Source: Phycisphaerae bacterium
Lineage (GTDB): Bacteria; Planctomycetota; Phycisphaerae; UBA1845
Length of the DNA: 25,493 nucleotides
Assembly (NCBI GenBank): GCA_021604825.1
Contig: BQJS01000046.1
Span: 1 to 25,493 of the forward strand
Direction: 5' to 3'
The notes under the pieces were generated by a model. It saw only the letters and a list, made by a program, of their open reading frames with translations, had not been told where the DNA came from and made no database searches. Shown one piece after another: positions 1 through 8,652 of the stretch; position 1 is the first letter of the stretch, and each line of letters opens with the position of its first letter. Made by a program: the position numbers and the translations under genes.

Positions 1-691
<691 letters not shown>

Positions 692-768
692 ATTGCGATG
701 CGTTTCCGGCGCAGCAAAGATTGGACAAAACATGATGCCTTGGCACGAATTGAACGCTGCGGCACGTG

Positions 769-841
769 GTGCCACTGCTCTGTGAGCAGTGTATCAGCGT
801 TTTGCACGGGATGGAAAGCACTGGTCACAGAGCAGTGGCAC
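769..841. repeat. Paired-hairpin inverted repeat between hemB and hemL
   Basis: Two perfect 17-base arms, GTGCCACTGCTCTGTGA at 769-785 and TCACAGAGCAGTGGCAC at 825-841, are separated by 39 bases. Each arm also folds locally: 773-791 gives an 8-bp stem with a 3-base loop, and 819-837 gives the same stem with one mismatch. The element can therefore form one long hairpin or two small facing ones, as in REP/BIME-type palindromic units. A further short palindrome (GGCAC-gtg-GTGCC) abuts it at 761-773. There is no T-run on either side, so a simple intrinsic terminator is unlikely. Whether it is dispersed in the genome cannot be seen here. Confidence 0.75.
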
Positions 842-859
842 ATGGTTAACTTTTCGCTG

Positions 860-1843
860 CTACGATTCGTTCAACCATTGCGATGCTTTGCTTGCCCAGT
901 AGGTGATGATCATGTCTGCGCCGGCGCGTTTGATTGCGGTTAGTGATTCTAGGACGGCTCGCTTTTCATCGATCCAATCGCGTTGGGCAGCCGCTTGGAT
1001 CATCGAGTACTCGCCGCTGACTTGATACGCCGCGAGCGGTACATCCGGATGAGCCTGCTTCACACGATGAATCACATCGAGATAGGCCATCGCTGGTTTG
1101 ACCATCAGAATGTCAGCCCCCTCGTCGAGATCGAGATTCGCTTCGGCCAACGCTTCACCGACATTCGCCGGGTCCATCTGATAGGTGCGGCGATCAGAAA
1201 ACTGCGGAGCGCACTCGGCGGCCTCACGAAACGGACCATAAAACGATGACGCATACTTCACGGCGTATGAAAGGATGCCCGTCGCGTCGAGCTTGGCGTC
1301 ATCCATCGCGGCACGAATCGCCGCGACCATGCCATCCATCATCGCGCTCGGTGCCACCCAGTCAGCCCCCGCGTTTGCATGACTCACAGCAATCTCGCCT
1401 AGTCGCCGAATCGTCGCATCGTTGTCCACGCGATCTTCACAAATGATGCCGCAATGTCCGTGGTCGGTGTAGCTGCACATGCAGACGTCCGAGATGATGA
1501 CGACGTCCTTAGCCGCAACGCGACAGGCTCGGATGGCTTCGGGCACGATGCCGTCCGGTTCGTCCGCAGCACTGCCCGTCGCATCTTTGCTGGCTGGTAT
1601 CCCAAAGAGCAGAACTGCGGGCACGCCTGAGTCGACGATCCGACGAACCTCATCGCCAATTTGCGAAACCGTGTGTCGCACGACACCCGGCATCGACTCG
1701 ATGGGCTCGGCGTCTTCTGCACGTTCGACCACAAACAGCGGTTGAATGAAGTCGCTCGGCGAGAGTCGCGTTTCGCGCACAAGATTACGCATCGAATCGG
1801 TCGCGCGAAGTCGCTGCATTCTTCGCCCCAAAGGTTTAGTCAT
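860..1843 (-). CDS. hemB: Porphobilinogen synthase (delta-aminolevulinate dehydratase)
   Basis: The enzyme condenses two 5-aminolevulinate molecules into porphobilinogen. The 327-residue protein has the usual length. Cys121, Cys123 and Cys131 in DVCMCSYTDHGHC are the ligands of a zinc-dependent enzyme, as opposed to the Asp-rich magnesium type. The two active-site lysines are Lys196 (SYAVKYASSFYGPFR) and Lys249 (MVKPAMAYLD), the second being the Schiff-base residue. The start codon overlaps the stop of the upstream cobA-hemD gene as ATGA at 1840-1843, so translational coupling is likely. It is the last of the overlapping series; hemL follows after a gap. Confidence 0.97.
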   Translation of the reverse strand: MTKPLGRRMQRLRATDSMRNLVRETRLSPSDFIQPLFVVERAEDAEPIESMPGVVRHTVSQIGDEVRRIVDSGVPAVLLFGIPASKDATGSAADEPDGIVPEAIRACRVAAKDVVIISDVCMCSYTDHGHCGIICEDRVDNDATIRRLGEIAVSHANAGADWVAPSAMMDGMVAAIRAAMDDAKLDATGILSYAVKYASSFYGPFREAAECAPQFSDRRTYQMDPANVGEALAEANLDLDEGADILMVKPAMAYLDVIHRVKQAHPDVPLAAYQVSGEYSMIQAAAQRDWIDEKRAVLESLTAIKRAGADMIITYWASKASQWLNES

Positions 1844-3366
1844 GCATGAGCCCCAGATGAATTGATCTTTGACTGAAACTGTACTTCGAGCGAATCAACC
1901 ATCGACTCGGCGCTTGCCTGCTCAGCCACCGCGTTAACTTTCATTTCAACTCGCTTGGCTGCCGCTGCCGTGGTTTCACCGATGCACACAACCGTCTTGC
2001 CATCGGTGCAAAGTCCAACGTCCACCGCACACCTTACCGCCGATGGGCTCGCGAACAAAATAGCGTCAGCAGAACGATTAATCTGGTCAACCATCCCGTC
2101 GGGCGGGCTCACCGGAACAGTCCGGTGGGCGGTAACCTGTGTGACCTGCATGCCCGCCGATTCCAAACGATCTGGCAAGGTCTTAAGGGCTCGATCCGAT
2201 CGCGGCAGCAGGATGCGATTTTCTGTTCCTGGTGATGCTTCAATGATCGCTGCGGCTAAGCCAGGACCCGTTTCCACTTCTGATTGAATGTCTGCACGTA
2301 CGCCCTGCTTGATCAATTCACGAGAGGTAGCCTCGCCGACGCTGGCAATGCGGCAATGGGCAAGCGCACGGCTGTCCTTACCGAAAACCGAAAATCGCTG
2401 AAAAAAACCACGAACACCATTCGCCGAAGTAAACGCAACCCAATCGTATCGATCGATTTGTTTGATCGCCTCGTCGAGATCCGAATCGGATGGCGTAAAA
2501 TCAATGCGAATAAGCGGACAGCGGATCGGTTCAGCCCCTCGGCTCATGAGTTCGTCGCTTAGCTTGGCGCATAGTTTCTCCGAACCTGTGACGGCGACCT
2601 TCTTGCCAAGCAGCGGCGAACATGCAATCTCACCGACCAAATGATTTAAAGATGCAAGCTCACCGATGATCGTCACCATGGGCGATTGCAATCCTTCCCG
2701 CTCAACCGTCGCGGCAATGTTTTCCAGCGTGCCATGGCATTGTCGCTGCTGACTCATCGTCGCCCGTTCGACGCATGCCACCGGGAGATTCGGATGACCA
2801 CCTGCCTCAATCAACCCGTAACAAATCGCAGCCAATTCCTGCCGCCCCATCATGACGATGAGCGTCTCGTCGCGGACAAGTTTGGCGTAATCAAGACCCT
2901 CGGCGCCGCTGCCGTCGCTTCCCCGAGCGGTCAACACCGTGAATGACCGTGAACATCCCCGCCGCGTGGTGGCCAACCCGATCGACGCCGGTGCGGCGAG
3001 GCAGCTTGATACGCCGGGCACGATGACACACGGTATTCCGTTTTCGAGACAGGCAGCTTGCTCTTCACAGGCTCGGCCAAACACACCCGGGTCGCCGCCT
3101 TTTAATCGCACCACGCACATTCCGCGTTTGGCGTGTTCGACCAATAGTGCACTAATCGCAACCTGACGATGTCCGCCGGAACCGGGTGTTTTGCCCACGT
3201 CAAACTTGAGTACATCCGGACGGCACATCGCAAGCAACGCTGTCGAAGCAAGGCGATCGTAGATGACCACATCTGCCCGCTTCAAGAGTTGCGCACCGCG
3301 CAGCGTAATCAGCGACGGATCACCGGGGCCAGCACCGACGAGATACACTGTGCCGCGCGGTTTCAC
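1840..3366 (-). CDS. cobA-hemD: Fusion: uroporphyrinogen-III C-methyltransferase (SUMT) and uroporphyrinogen-III synthase
   Basis: Two activities share one 508-residue chain. Residues 1 to about 250 are an S-adenosylmethionine-dependent tetrapyrrole methylase: YLVGAGPGDPSLITLRG (8-24), VRLKGGDPGVFGRACEE (86-102) and the IVPGVSS loop (115-121). This half makes precorrin-2 from uroporphyrinogen III. Residues from about 253 to the end form a HemD domain that closes hydroxymethylbilane into uroporphyrinogen III, with LLGKKVAVTGSE and WVAFTSANGVRGFF as recognisable segments. The start is GTG at 3366, preceded by an AGGAACAGGT ribosome-binding region, and it overlaps the hemC stop as GTGA. The 3' end overlaps hemB as ATGA. 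Fusing the branch-point synthase to SUMT suggests flux is directed to siroheme rather than heme. CobA-HemD fusions are known in other bacteria. Confidence 0.93.
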   Translation of the reverse strand: MKPRGTVYLVGAGPGDPSLITLRGAQLLKRADVVIYDRLASTALLAMCRPDVLKFDVGKTPGSGGHRQVAISALLVEHAKRGMCVVRLKGGDPGVFGRACEEQAACLENGIPCVIVPGVSSCLAAPASIGLATTRRGCSRSFTVLTARGSDGSGAEGLDYAKLVRDETLIVMMGRQELAAICYGLIEAGGHPNLPVACVERATMSQQRQCHGTLENIAATVEREGLQSPMVTIIGELASLNHLVGEIACSPLLGKKVAVTGSEKLCAKLSDELMSRGAEPIRCPLIRIDFTPSDSDLDEAIKQIDRYDWVAFTSANGVRGFFQRFSVFGKDSRALAHCRIASVGEATSRELIKQGVRADIQSEVETGPGLAAAIIEASPGTENRILLPRSDRALKTLPDRLESAGMQVTQVTAHRTVPVSPPDGMVDQINRSADAILFASPSAVRCAVDVGLCTDGKTVVCIGETTAAAAKRVEMKVNAVAEQASAESMVDSLEVQFQSKINSSGAHA

Positions 3367-5042
3367 GATACCTGTTCCTGCGCTTCAACGAATTGGAATA
3401 GCCCCAACTGACCAAGTACATTCTCAATCAACGCCTGTATCGATGCATCGGATTCACAAACGTCGATGATCTCGTTGGTCTCTTGGCACATGATGCGAGC
3501 GTGCAAATGAAAATGTTGGTCGCGACGTTGCGCGAATGCCGCAACGGTCAGATTGCCAACTCGCTGGACGGCCCGCTGGAGATCCAATTCAAGCGTTGTT
3601 TCCGCGCAAGTTGTGCAATCGTCTAGCTGCGAAATGAGGCCAATCATCTCATGATCGTCTGCCCGGACCTGAACGGCCAGCGCAGCTTGACCCGGTGCTG
3701 GCAGGAGTTGTTCAAGTTCGAAAACCTCATCGACGGCATCGAGCAAGTCAAGTCGCTGCAACCCCACCCAGGCCAGGATCGCGGCATCCATCTCGCCATC
3801 ATGCACCTGTCGAACGCGATCATCAACCGGTCCACGAAGCGGCACGATCTGCAGATCCGGACGCAATCGCAGAACCTGTATCGCTCGCCGGGCGCAACTC
3901 GTCCCAACCTTCGCACCGGGTTCCAGCTTCGCCAGTGTGACCCGATCGCGCGTTACAACACATTCACGTGCATCGCCTCGCCGCAACAATGCCGCAATCT
4001 TGGTTTCTGGTGATTCACACAACGGAAGGTCTTTCAGCGAATGGACGGCGACATCGATTCGCCCTTCTATCAAGGCAGTTTCTATATCATCCGTAAACGG
4101 TGCATTGACAGGCAGTTCATCGATCGGACGCCCGCGATCGCGATCCCCCAACGTCGAAAGCTCAACGATTTCAATCCGATGTTCCTTGGGCAACAAGCCA
4201 GCCACTTGTTTCGCCTGCCAAAGGGCCATCTTGCTTCCGCGTGTCCCGAGGCGAATCATCCTCTGCGTTCGCTCGAACGACGTGTCGGGAGGCGAATCCC
4301 ATCGCGCCAGGTCTTTGATGATCTCGATCATGCCGGCGTCCAATCCGATCGGTCGATCGAGCACGATGCTCCGCTCACCATCTCGACGGCCAAGCGGCTC
4401 GTCGTTCAGTTTTTGAGTGAACCCGAACATTCGGGGCAGATCTTCGATTGCGTGCATGCCAGTGCCCATGAAGAACGGCAGCACGATGCAGTTTCGATTT
4501 CCGATCGAACCGTACGCCGAAGCGACTGATGGTTCATCATCGATGAACGCGGGGATGACGACCGCGTCCGCAAACTTGTTTTGAAGACCGTCAGCCAGCC
4601 GAATGGATGTGTTTCGACTGGCGATGTGACGCGGTGTGCCGTGTCCAACAAGAATGACCGCGACGTTTGATTCGCGTAGGTCATGCTCTCCGACCAATTC
4701 ATGAATGCGGTTGGCCAGGAGTTCTTCCAGCATCGGATGCGCGCCGACGGGCGGTGTGATTCGAACGAGATTCGGATCGAAGTCGCAATTTCTACGAAAC
4801 TCGCGAGGCAGTACTTCGTCGCAGTAGTAACCGGCGCTGGTCATGAACGGAATGACAACCACCTTACCCGCTGGCAATTGGTCGAGTACTTCCGAAAAAT
4901 GTGGATCGCCTTGATGAAAAGCGGCGGTGACGCTCGGAATTTCACCGGTTCTCTGCAGGTCATGTGCGAGTTGTCGAATCCGTTCGTTGACATGTGGCAA
5001 GGCGTTGGAACCATGGGCGGCCAACACGATCGACGCGGACAT
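3363..5042 (-). CDS. sirB-hemC: Fusion: tandem CbiX/SirB chelatase and hydroxymethylbilane synthase (HemC) lacking the cofactor cysteine
   Basis: The ORF is open further upstream, but ATG at 5042 is the better start. It overlaps the hemA stop as TAATG, has AGGTGG 8 bases before it, and begins directly with the domain MSASIVLAAHGS. The protein is then 559 residues. Residues 1 to about 250 hold two CbiX-like halves with the metal-chelatase histidines His10 (AAHGS) and His134 (VGHGT), as expected for a sirohydrochlorin ferrochelatase of the SirB/CbiX type. From about residue 262 comes hydroxymethylbilane synthase: GTRGSKMALWQA (266-277), HSLKDLP with catalytic Asp338, GTSCARR and PAPGQAALA. In the C-terminal domain the usual EGGCQVP block reads QRVGNLT: Gly496 stands where the dipyrromethane-binding cysteine should be. 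The flanks still align, so this is not a frameshift. Cys476 and Cys479 lie nearby. Activity of the HemC half is uncertain. Confidence 0.88.
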   Translation of the reverse strand: MSASIVLAAHGSNALPHVNERIRQLAHDLQRTGEIPSVTAAFHQGDPHFSEVLDQLPAGKVVVIPFMTSAGYYCDEVLPREFRRNCDFDPNLVRITPPVGAHPMLEELLANRIHELVGEHDLRESNVAVILVGHGTPRHIASRNTSIRLADGLQNKFADAVVIPAFIDDEPSVASAYGSIGNRNCIVLPFFMGTGMHAIEDLPRMFGFTQKLNDEPLGRRDGERSIVLDRPIGLDAGMIEIIKDLARWDSPPDTSFERTQRMIRLGTRGSKMALWQAKQVAGLLPKEHRIEIVELSTLGDRDRGRPIDELPVNAPFTDDIETALIEGRIDVAVHSLKDLPLCESPETKIAALLRRGDARECVVTRDRVTLAKLEPGAKVGTSCARRAIQVLRLRPDLQIVPLRGPVDDRVRQVHDGEMDAAILAWVGLQRLDLLDAVDEVFELEQLLPAPGQAALAVQVRADDHEMIGLISQLDDCTTCAETTLELDLQRAVQRVGNLTVAAFAQRRDQHFHLHARIMCQETNEIIDVCESDASIQALIENVLGQLGLFQFVEAQEQVS

Positions 5043-6040
5043 TACGCTGCCACCTGAGCTTTGGCCCGCATGATCTTCGCGTGCAGCGTTGGGGTTGACC
5101 GTTGTGGCGGTAGGTTGGCTTCGCGGACCATGCGTTCGATTGATCGAGCGATCTTGCGATGCTGAAACCACTCTTCTAGTCGCGCCAACTCCTCATTGAC
5201 GATTCTATTTGCCGCCCGCAACTGATGGGTTGGCGCAGTACGCTTCAGATCCGCAAGTCGAGTCAGCGAAACGCGCGACGCCGCGCCGGAAAGATCACCA
5301 ACGTTGGCTGGCGAACCCAAATCAATCACCGGAAAACCATCAGCGCATCGCACGAAGTGTCCGGCTTCGACGATCGGATGCTCGACCTTGCTGCACGCAA
5401 TCAAGCCGTCGAGTTGCGCCACAACCGATTGCAACTCATCGAGCGGCAACGCCACCGAACCCTTCCAATCAATTTCGCGAATGCGCTCGTAAGATCGACT
5501 GAATGCAAGAATTCGATTCACGCCGGAATTCGCCAGTTCATGGGCGACGTCGCGGGCGACTGCGCCGGTACCTACAATTCCGTAGCAACGATCTTCAGAG
5601 TGTGCCGTCGCGCCAAGCAAACGCCGCGCCGCAAGAGTCACGACCGATTCATTACCCGAATTCAACGACGTCTCAGCCCGCACGCGCCGACCCGTTCGCA
5701 GCGCCGCTCGAAACAATGCGGCTAACTTTGTACCGGACGTTTGCTGTGATTCCGCATGGGCGAACGCCTTTCGCACCTGACCGAGGACATGCGGTTCGCC
5801 GACGATTCGCGATTCCAGACCAGCCGCCACGCGCAGCAAATGATTAACCGCCGACCGCCCTTCCAATATCTGCGCGTTTGTCTCTCTCGACAGCGCGGCG
5901 AAATTCTTCCCTGGTACGATTGCATAAAGTTCGTTTCGTTCACACGTATTCAGTGCAACGTGCTCCATCAAATTCAAATCGACAGGTGTTGGAATTGCCA
6001 GCGCCGAACCGCTTGCTGCGATGCAGAAAATTCCGTCCAT
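5042..6040 (-). CDS. hemA: Glutamyl-tRNA reductase, short form
   Basis: This enzyme reduces glutamyl-tRNA(Glu) to glutamate-1-semialdehyde with NADPH, the entry step of the C5 pathway. The catalytic Cys33 sits in NTCERNELY. The substrate-binding block GLESRIVGEPHVLGQVRKAF and a conserved His in AVNHLLRVAAG are kept, as is a nucleotide-binding motif GIVGTGAVARDVA. At 332 residues it is well below the roughly 420 of E. coli HemA. The N-terminal NHKTAPVSLRE-type segment is absent, the connector after the cysteine is shorter, and the C-terminal dimerisation region is reduced. The start is well supported: GGAGGTG lies 9 bases upstream of the ATG at 6040, which overlaps the preceding stop as TAATG. 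The compact form suggests a divergent, perhaps siroheme-dedicated, paralogue. Confidence 0.92.
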   Translation of the reverse strand: MDGIFCIAASGSALAIPTPVDLNLMEHVALNTCERNELYAIVPGKNFAALSRETNAQILEGRSAVNHLLRVAAGLESRIVGEPHVLGQVRKAFAHAESQQTSGTKLAALFRAALRTGRRVRAETSLNSGNESVVTLAARRLLGATAHSEDRCYGIVGTGAVARDVAHELANSGVNRILAFSRSYERIREIDWKGSVALPLDELQSVVAQLDGLIACSKVEHPIVEAGHFVRCADGFPVIDLGSPANVGDLSGAASRVSLTRLADLKRTAPTHQLRAANRIVNEELARLEEWFQHRKIARSIERMVREANLPPQRSTPTLHAKIMRAKAQVAA

Positions 6041-7773
6041 TAGAGCTTCACCTCCAATTGGACTATCTCGCGGGTCGGATCCTCAGCACCCGTCACGGTT
6101 TGACGGGGACTCGTTCGACCGACTTGCTGCTGATAGAAATCACCGAACCCTTGACCGGTTTTGCGATATTTTGACCAACTCGTCAGCAGTGGACGCAGCA
6201 CTTCGACAACATCGTCCGACGGAATGTCAGCCGCAAATAAATCCGCCAGCCTGGTGCCCGATCGATCGCCACCCACAAAGATGTGATACGCGTCAGCCGA
6301 CCGCCCCACGAATGCAATATCCGCCGTGTAAGGGCGAGCGCAACCGTTTGGACAACCCGTCATGCGAATGGTGATCGGTTCATTCTGCAAATCCAACCGT
6401 GCGAGTTCAGCTTCAATGCGATCGATGAAACCGGGCATGACCCGCTCGGCTTCGGTAATCGCCAAACCGCACGTTGGTAGCGCCGGACAGGCCATCGATA
6501 ACCGACGTGCGTTCGACAAGTTGTCAGTGAAGGGAACGTTGTGTTCGCGGAGGGTCGCTTCGATCGATTCGATCGCCGATTCGTCGAGATCGGTTAACAG
6601 AACATTTTGATTGGCCGTCAACACCACGCCGGAATGATGCTTGCGAACGATTTCAGCGATCGCCGTCTTTAGCTTAGCACCGTCGCTGTCACGGATTCGC
6701 CCGTTCTCAACGAACACACCGTAGAAGAACTTGCCATCGTCCTGCGGATTTTTGCCAATGTAGTCGTTATACTCCGGCACGTTGACGAGCTTCCAGTCGG
6801 ATAACTCGAAAGTTGTGCGAGAGTTGAATTCATCTCGAAAGCGATCCATTCCCCACGCTTCGATCAAATATTTTAAGCGGGCGTGCCTTCGATCGGCGCG
6901 GTTGCCATGATCGCGAAAGATCGCAGCCACCGTTCGCACCGTTTCCAACACGTGTTCGGGCTCGATGAACCCTAGCGGTGAGGCGATGCGGGCGAAGGTG
7001 TCGGCTTTCTTGTGGGTCATGCCCATGCCGCCGCCCACCAGCACGTTGTAGCCAACGATGTTTTCGCCATCCAAGATTGCGACGAGCCCGCAGTCGTACG
7101 AATAAACGTCAATGCTGTTGTCACCCGCATGTGTGATGCCGGTTTTGAATTTTCGCGGGAGGTATTGCTCGCCGTAGAACGGCTCTTCGTCCTGCGTGGA
7201 TAGGTGTTTTTCGCCGTCGAGCCAAATTTCGTGATAGGCTCGGCTGGATGGTTGCAATTCTTTGGCAATCTCTTTCGCCAATCGCCGGATCGTTTGATGG
7301 GCTGGGTCTTTGAGCGGTGCGGGGCACGCCATCACGTTGCGCTGCACGTCGCCGCATGCGGACAACGTCGTGACGAGTCGCTCATTCATCGCAGCGATGT
7401 GCTTTTTGAGATTGCCCTTGAGGATGCCATGAAACTGAATGCCTTGCCGGGTGGTGACACGCAGTGCCTTTCCAGCAAAATCATCCGCCAACGCGTCGAG
7501 GGCGAGATACTGGTCAGCCGTCAAGATGCCACCGGGAATCGCGGCCCGGATCATGAACGAATACGCCTTCTCCTTGCCCGCCGCCTTTAGCTCGCGTCTT
7601 GTGTCGCGATCGTCTTGCTGGTACGAACCGTGGAATTTCAGGAGTTGAATGTCGGCTTCGTCGAAATGGGTGGTGTCCATGTCGAGCGATTCGGCGATCG
7701 TACCGCGCAGATGATCGCTGGCTTTCTTAAAACCTTCGACCTTGGATTCCTTTGGCCTATCCGAATCGCGCAT
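6040..7773 (-). CDS. Siroheme-[4Fe-4S] sulfite reductase hemoprotein
   Basis: This enzyme reduces sulfite to sulfide by six electrons with a coupled siroheme and 4Fe-4S centre. Numbering from a possible TTG at 7776, the cluster ligands are Cys430 and Cys436 (ACPALPTC) and Cys475 and Cys479 (TGCPNGCARPY), the standard C-X5-C and C-X3-C arrangement. VTTRQGIQFHG (107-117) and ACGDVQRNVMACPAP (140-154) form the siroheme/anion site. The GCPNGCARPY wording resembles ferredoxin-dependent or CysI-type sulfite reductases more than nitrite reductases, but nitrite reductase cannot be excluded. The likely start is ATG at 7773 with an AGGAAGTGGGA region upstream. It follows cysH after about 95 bases, and its stop overlaps hemA, so it is translated together with the enzymes that make its cofactor. 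Confidence 0.9.
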   Translation of the reverse strand: MRDSDRPKESKVEGFKKASDHLRGTIAESLDMDTTHFDEADIQLLKFHGSYQQDDRDTRRELKAAGKEKAYSFMIRAAIPGGILTADQYLALDALADDFAGKALRVTTRQGIQFHGILKGNLKKHIAAMNERLVTTLSACGDVQRNVMACPAPLKDPAHQTIRRLAKEIAKELQPSSRAYHEIWLDGEKHLSTQDEEPFYGEQYLPRKFKTGITHAGDNSIDVYSYDCGLVAILDGENIVGYNVLVGGGMGMTHKKADTFARIASPLGFIEPEHVLETVRTVAAIFRDHGNRADRRHARLKYLIEAWGMDRFRDEFNSRTTFELSDWKLVNVPEYNDYIGKNPQDDGKFFYGVFVENGRIRDSDGAKLKTAIAEIVRKHHSGVVLTANQNVLLTDLDESAIESIEATLREHNVPFTDNLSNARRLSMACPALPTCGLAITEAERVMPGFIDRIEAELARLDLQNEPITIRMTGCPNGCARPYTADIAFVGRSADAYHIFVGGDRSGTRLADLFAADIPSDDVVEVLRPLLTSWSKYRKTGQGFGDFYQQQVGRTSPRQTVTGAEDPTREIVQLEVKL

Positions 7774-7867
7774 CAATTCCCACTTCCTGCTTCTTCACGT
7801 TATCGCAAACCATTCACGCCGAATGTTGCGTTTCTTATTGTGCCGATCCGACGACAAACCGCACGCA

Positions 7868-8581
7868 TCAAATTCCGTCGCCATGCAAACCGCACTCGGT
7901 CTTGTTGAATTCTTTCCATCGACCCGATCGCGAATACTCGCCTGGTTTGGAACCATCAACCTTCGACGTGCAATGCGTGCAGCCAACCGTCGGATAACCC
8001 TGCTCGTGCAGTTTGTTAAACGGAACGTCGTGTTCCTGCACGTATTTCCAAACGTCCTCGCGTTCCCATGCGGCGAGCGGGCTGATCTTGAGCAACTGGT
8101 ACTGCCAATCCCACTCGACCACCTGCAGATGGGCCCGGGTAATTGACTGACTTCGCCGAAGGGCTGTCACCCAGACATCGATATCAACAAGCACCCGATG
8201 CATCGGATCGACTTTACGTATTTTGCAGCATTGGTCGGGGTCGGTCTTCCACAATTCGTCACCGTATTGAGCGGCTTGCTGCTCGGGCGTCATCGTTGTG
8301 CCGTGGTTCACGAAATCGACGTGCGGATAGCGCTCGATCATCTCGTCGCGAAGGGAATACGTTTCTGGGAAGAAGAACATCGTGTCGAGGTAGATCACGG
8401 TGAGCGGCTTACCGAGCGACGCATACATGTCGATCAGGGCGCAACCCTCCATGCCAAATGACGTGGTCATCGCCAACCGCTGGTTTTCGAAATGGTCCAT
8501 CGTCCACGCGATCAGATCGGGCGTGGGGCTGTCCGGACGAATGCGCTTGTCCGCTGAGGTTGAAACCACCTTCAATTCCAT
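7868..8581 (-). CDS. cysH: Assimilatory adenylyl-sulfate (APS) reductase, 4Fe-4S type
   Basis: The enzyme reduces adenylyl sulfate (or PAPS) to sulfite using thioredoxin or glutathione electrons. The 237-residue reading starts at ATG 8581 (MELKVVS), with GAAAG just upstream. A longer reading from 8698 would run through the upstream terminator and is unlikely. Cys118-Cys119 (DQCCKIRKVDP) and Cys201/Cys204 (GCTHC) are the four ligands found in APS-type reductases and absent from E. coli-type PAPS reductase. Cys230 in ECGLH is the catalytic cysteine that forms the thiosulfonate intermediate. The N-terminal half has the PP-loop-like TTSFGMEGCALIDM and the YLDTMFFFPETY segment. It is first in the cluster and supplies sulfite to the next gene. 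No ATP sulfurylase is in the window. Confidence 0.94.
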   Translation of the reverse strand: MELKVVSTSADKRIRPDSPTPDLIAWTMDHFENQRLAMTTSFGMEGCALIDMYASLGKPLTVIYLDTMFFFPETYSLRDEMIERYPHVDFVNHGTTMTPEQQAAQYGDELWKTDPDQCCKIRKVDPMHRVLVDIDVWVTALRRSQSITRAHLQVVEWDWQYQLLKISPLAAWEREDVWKYVQEHDVPFNKLHEQGYPTVGCTHCTSKVDGSKPGEYSRSGRWKEFNKTECGLHGDGI

Positions 8582-8613
8582 CTTTCGTAGACTCCAACCA
8601 CTTCGACAACCGC

Positions 8614-8640
8614 CACTTTGGCCCAGTAGCACCTTGGCCC
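8614..8640. promoter_or_regulatory. Direct repeats in the cysH leader, candidate operator
   Basis: CACTTTGGCCC (8614-8624) and CACCTTGGCCC (8630-8640) are near-identical 11-mers spaced 16 bases apart. They lie 33 to 59 bases upstream of the cysH start, between the upstream terminator and the coding region. The place and helical-turn-and-a-half spacing would suit a regulator site for the sulfur/siroheme cluster. This is inferred from position only. Confidence 0.3.
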
Positions 8641-8652
8641 GGCAGCATTCAC

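Noticed and set aside
5043..5171. Longer sirB-hemC start at 5171
   Set aside because: It would overlap hemA by about 130 bases and add 43 residues without domain similarity; the TAATG start at 5042 has a good ribosome-binding site.
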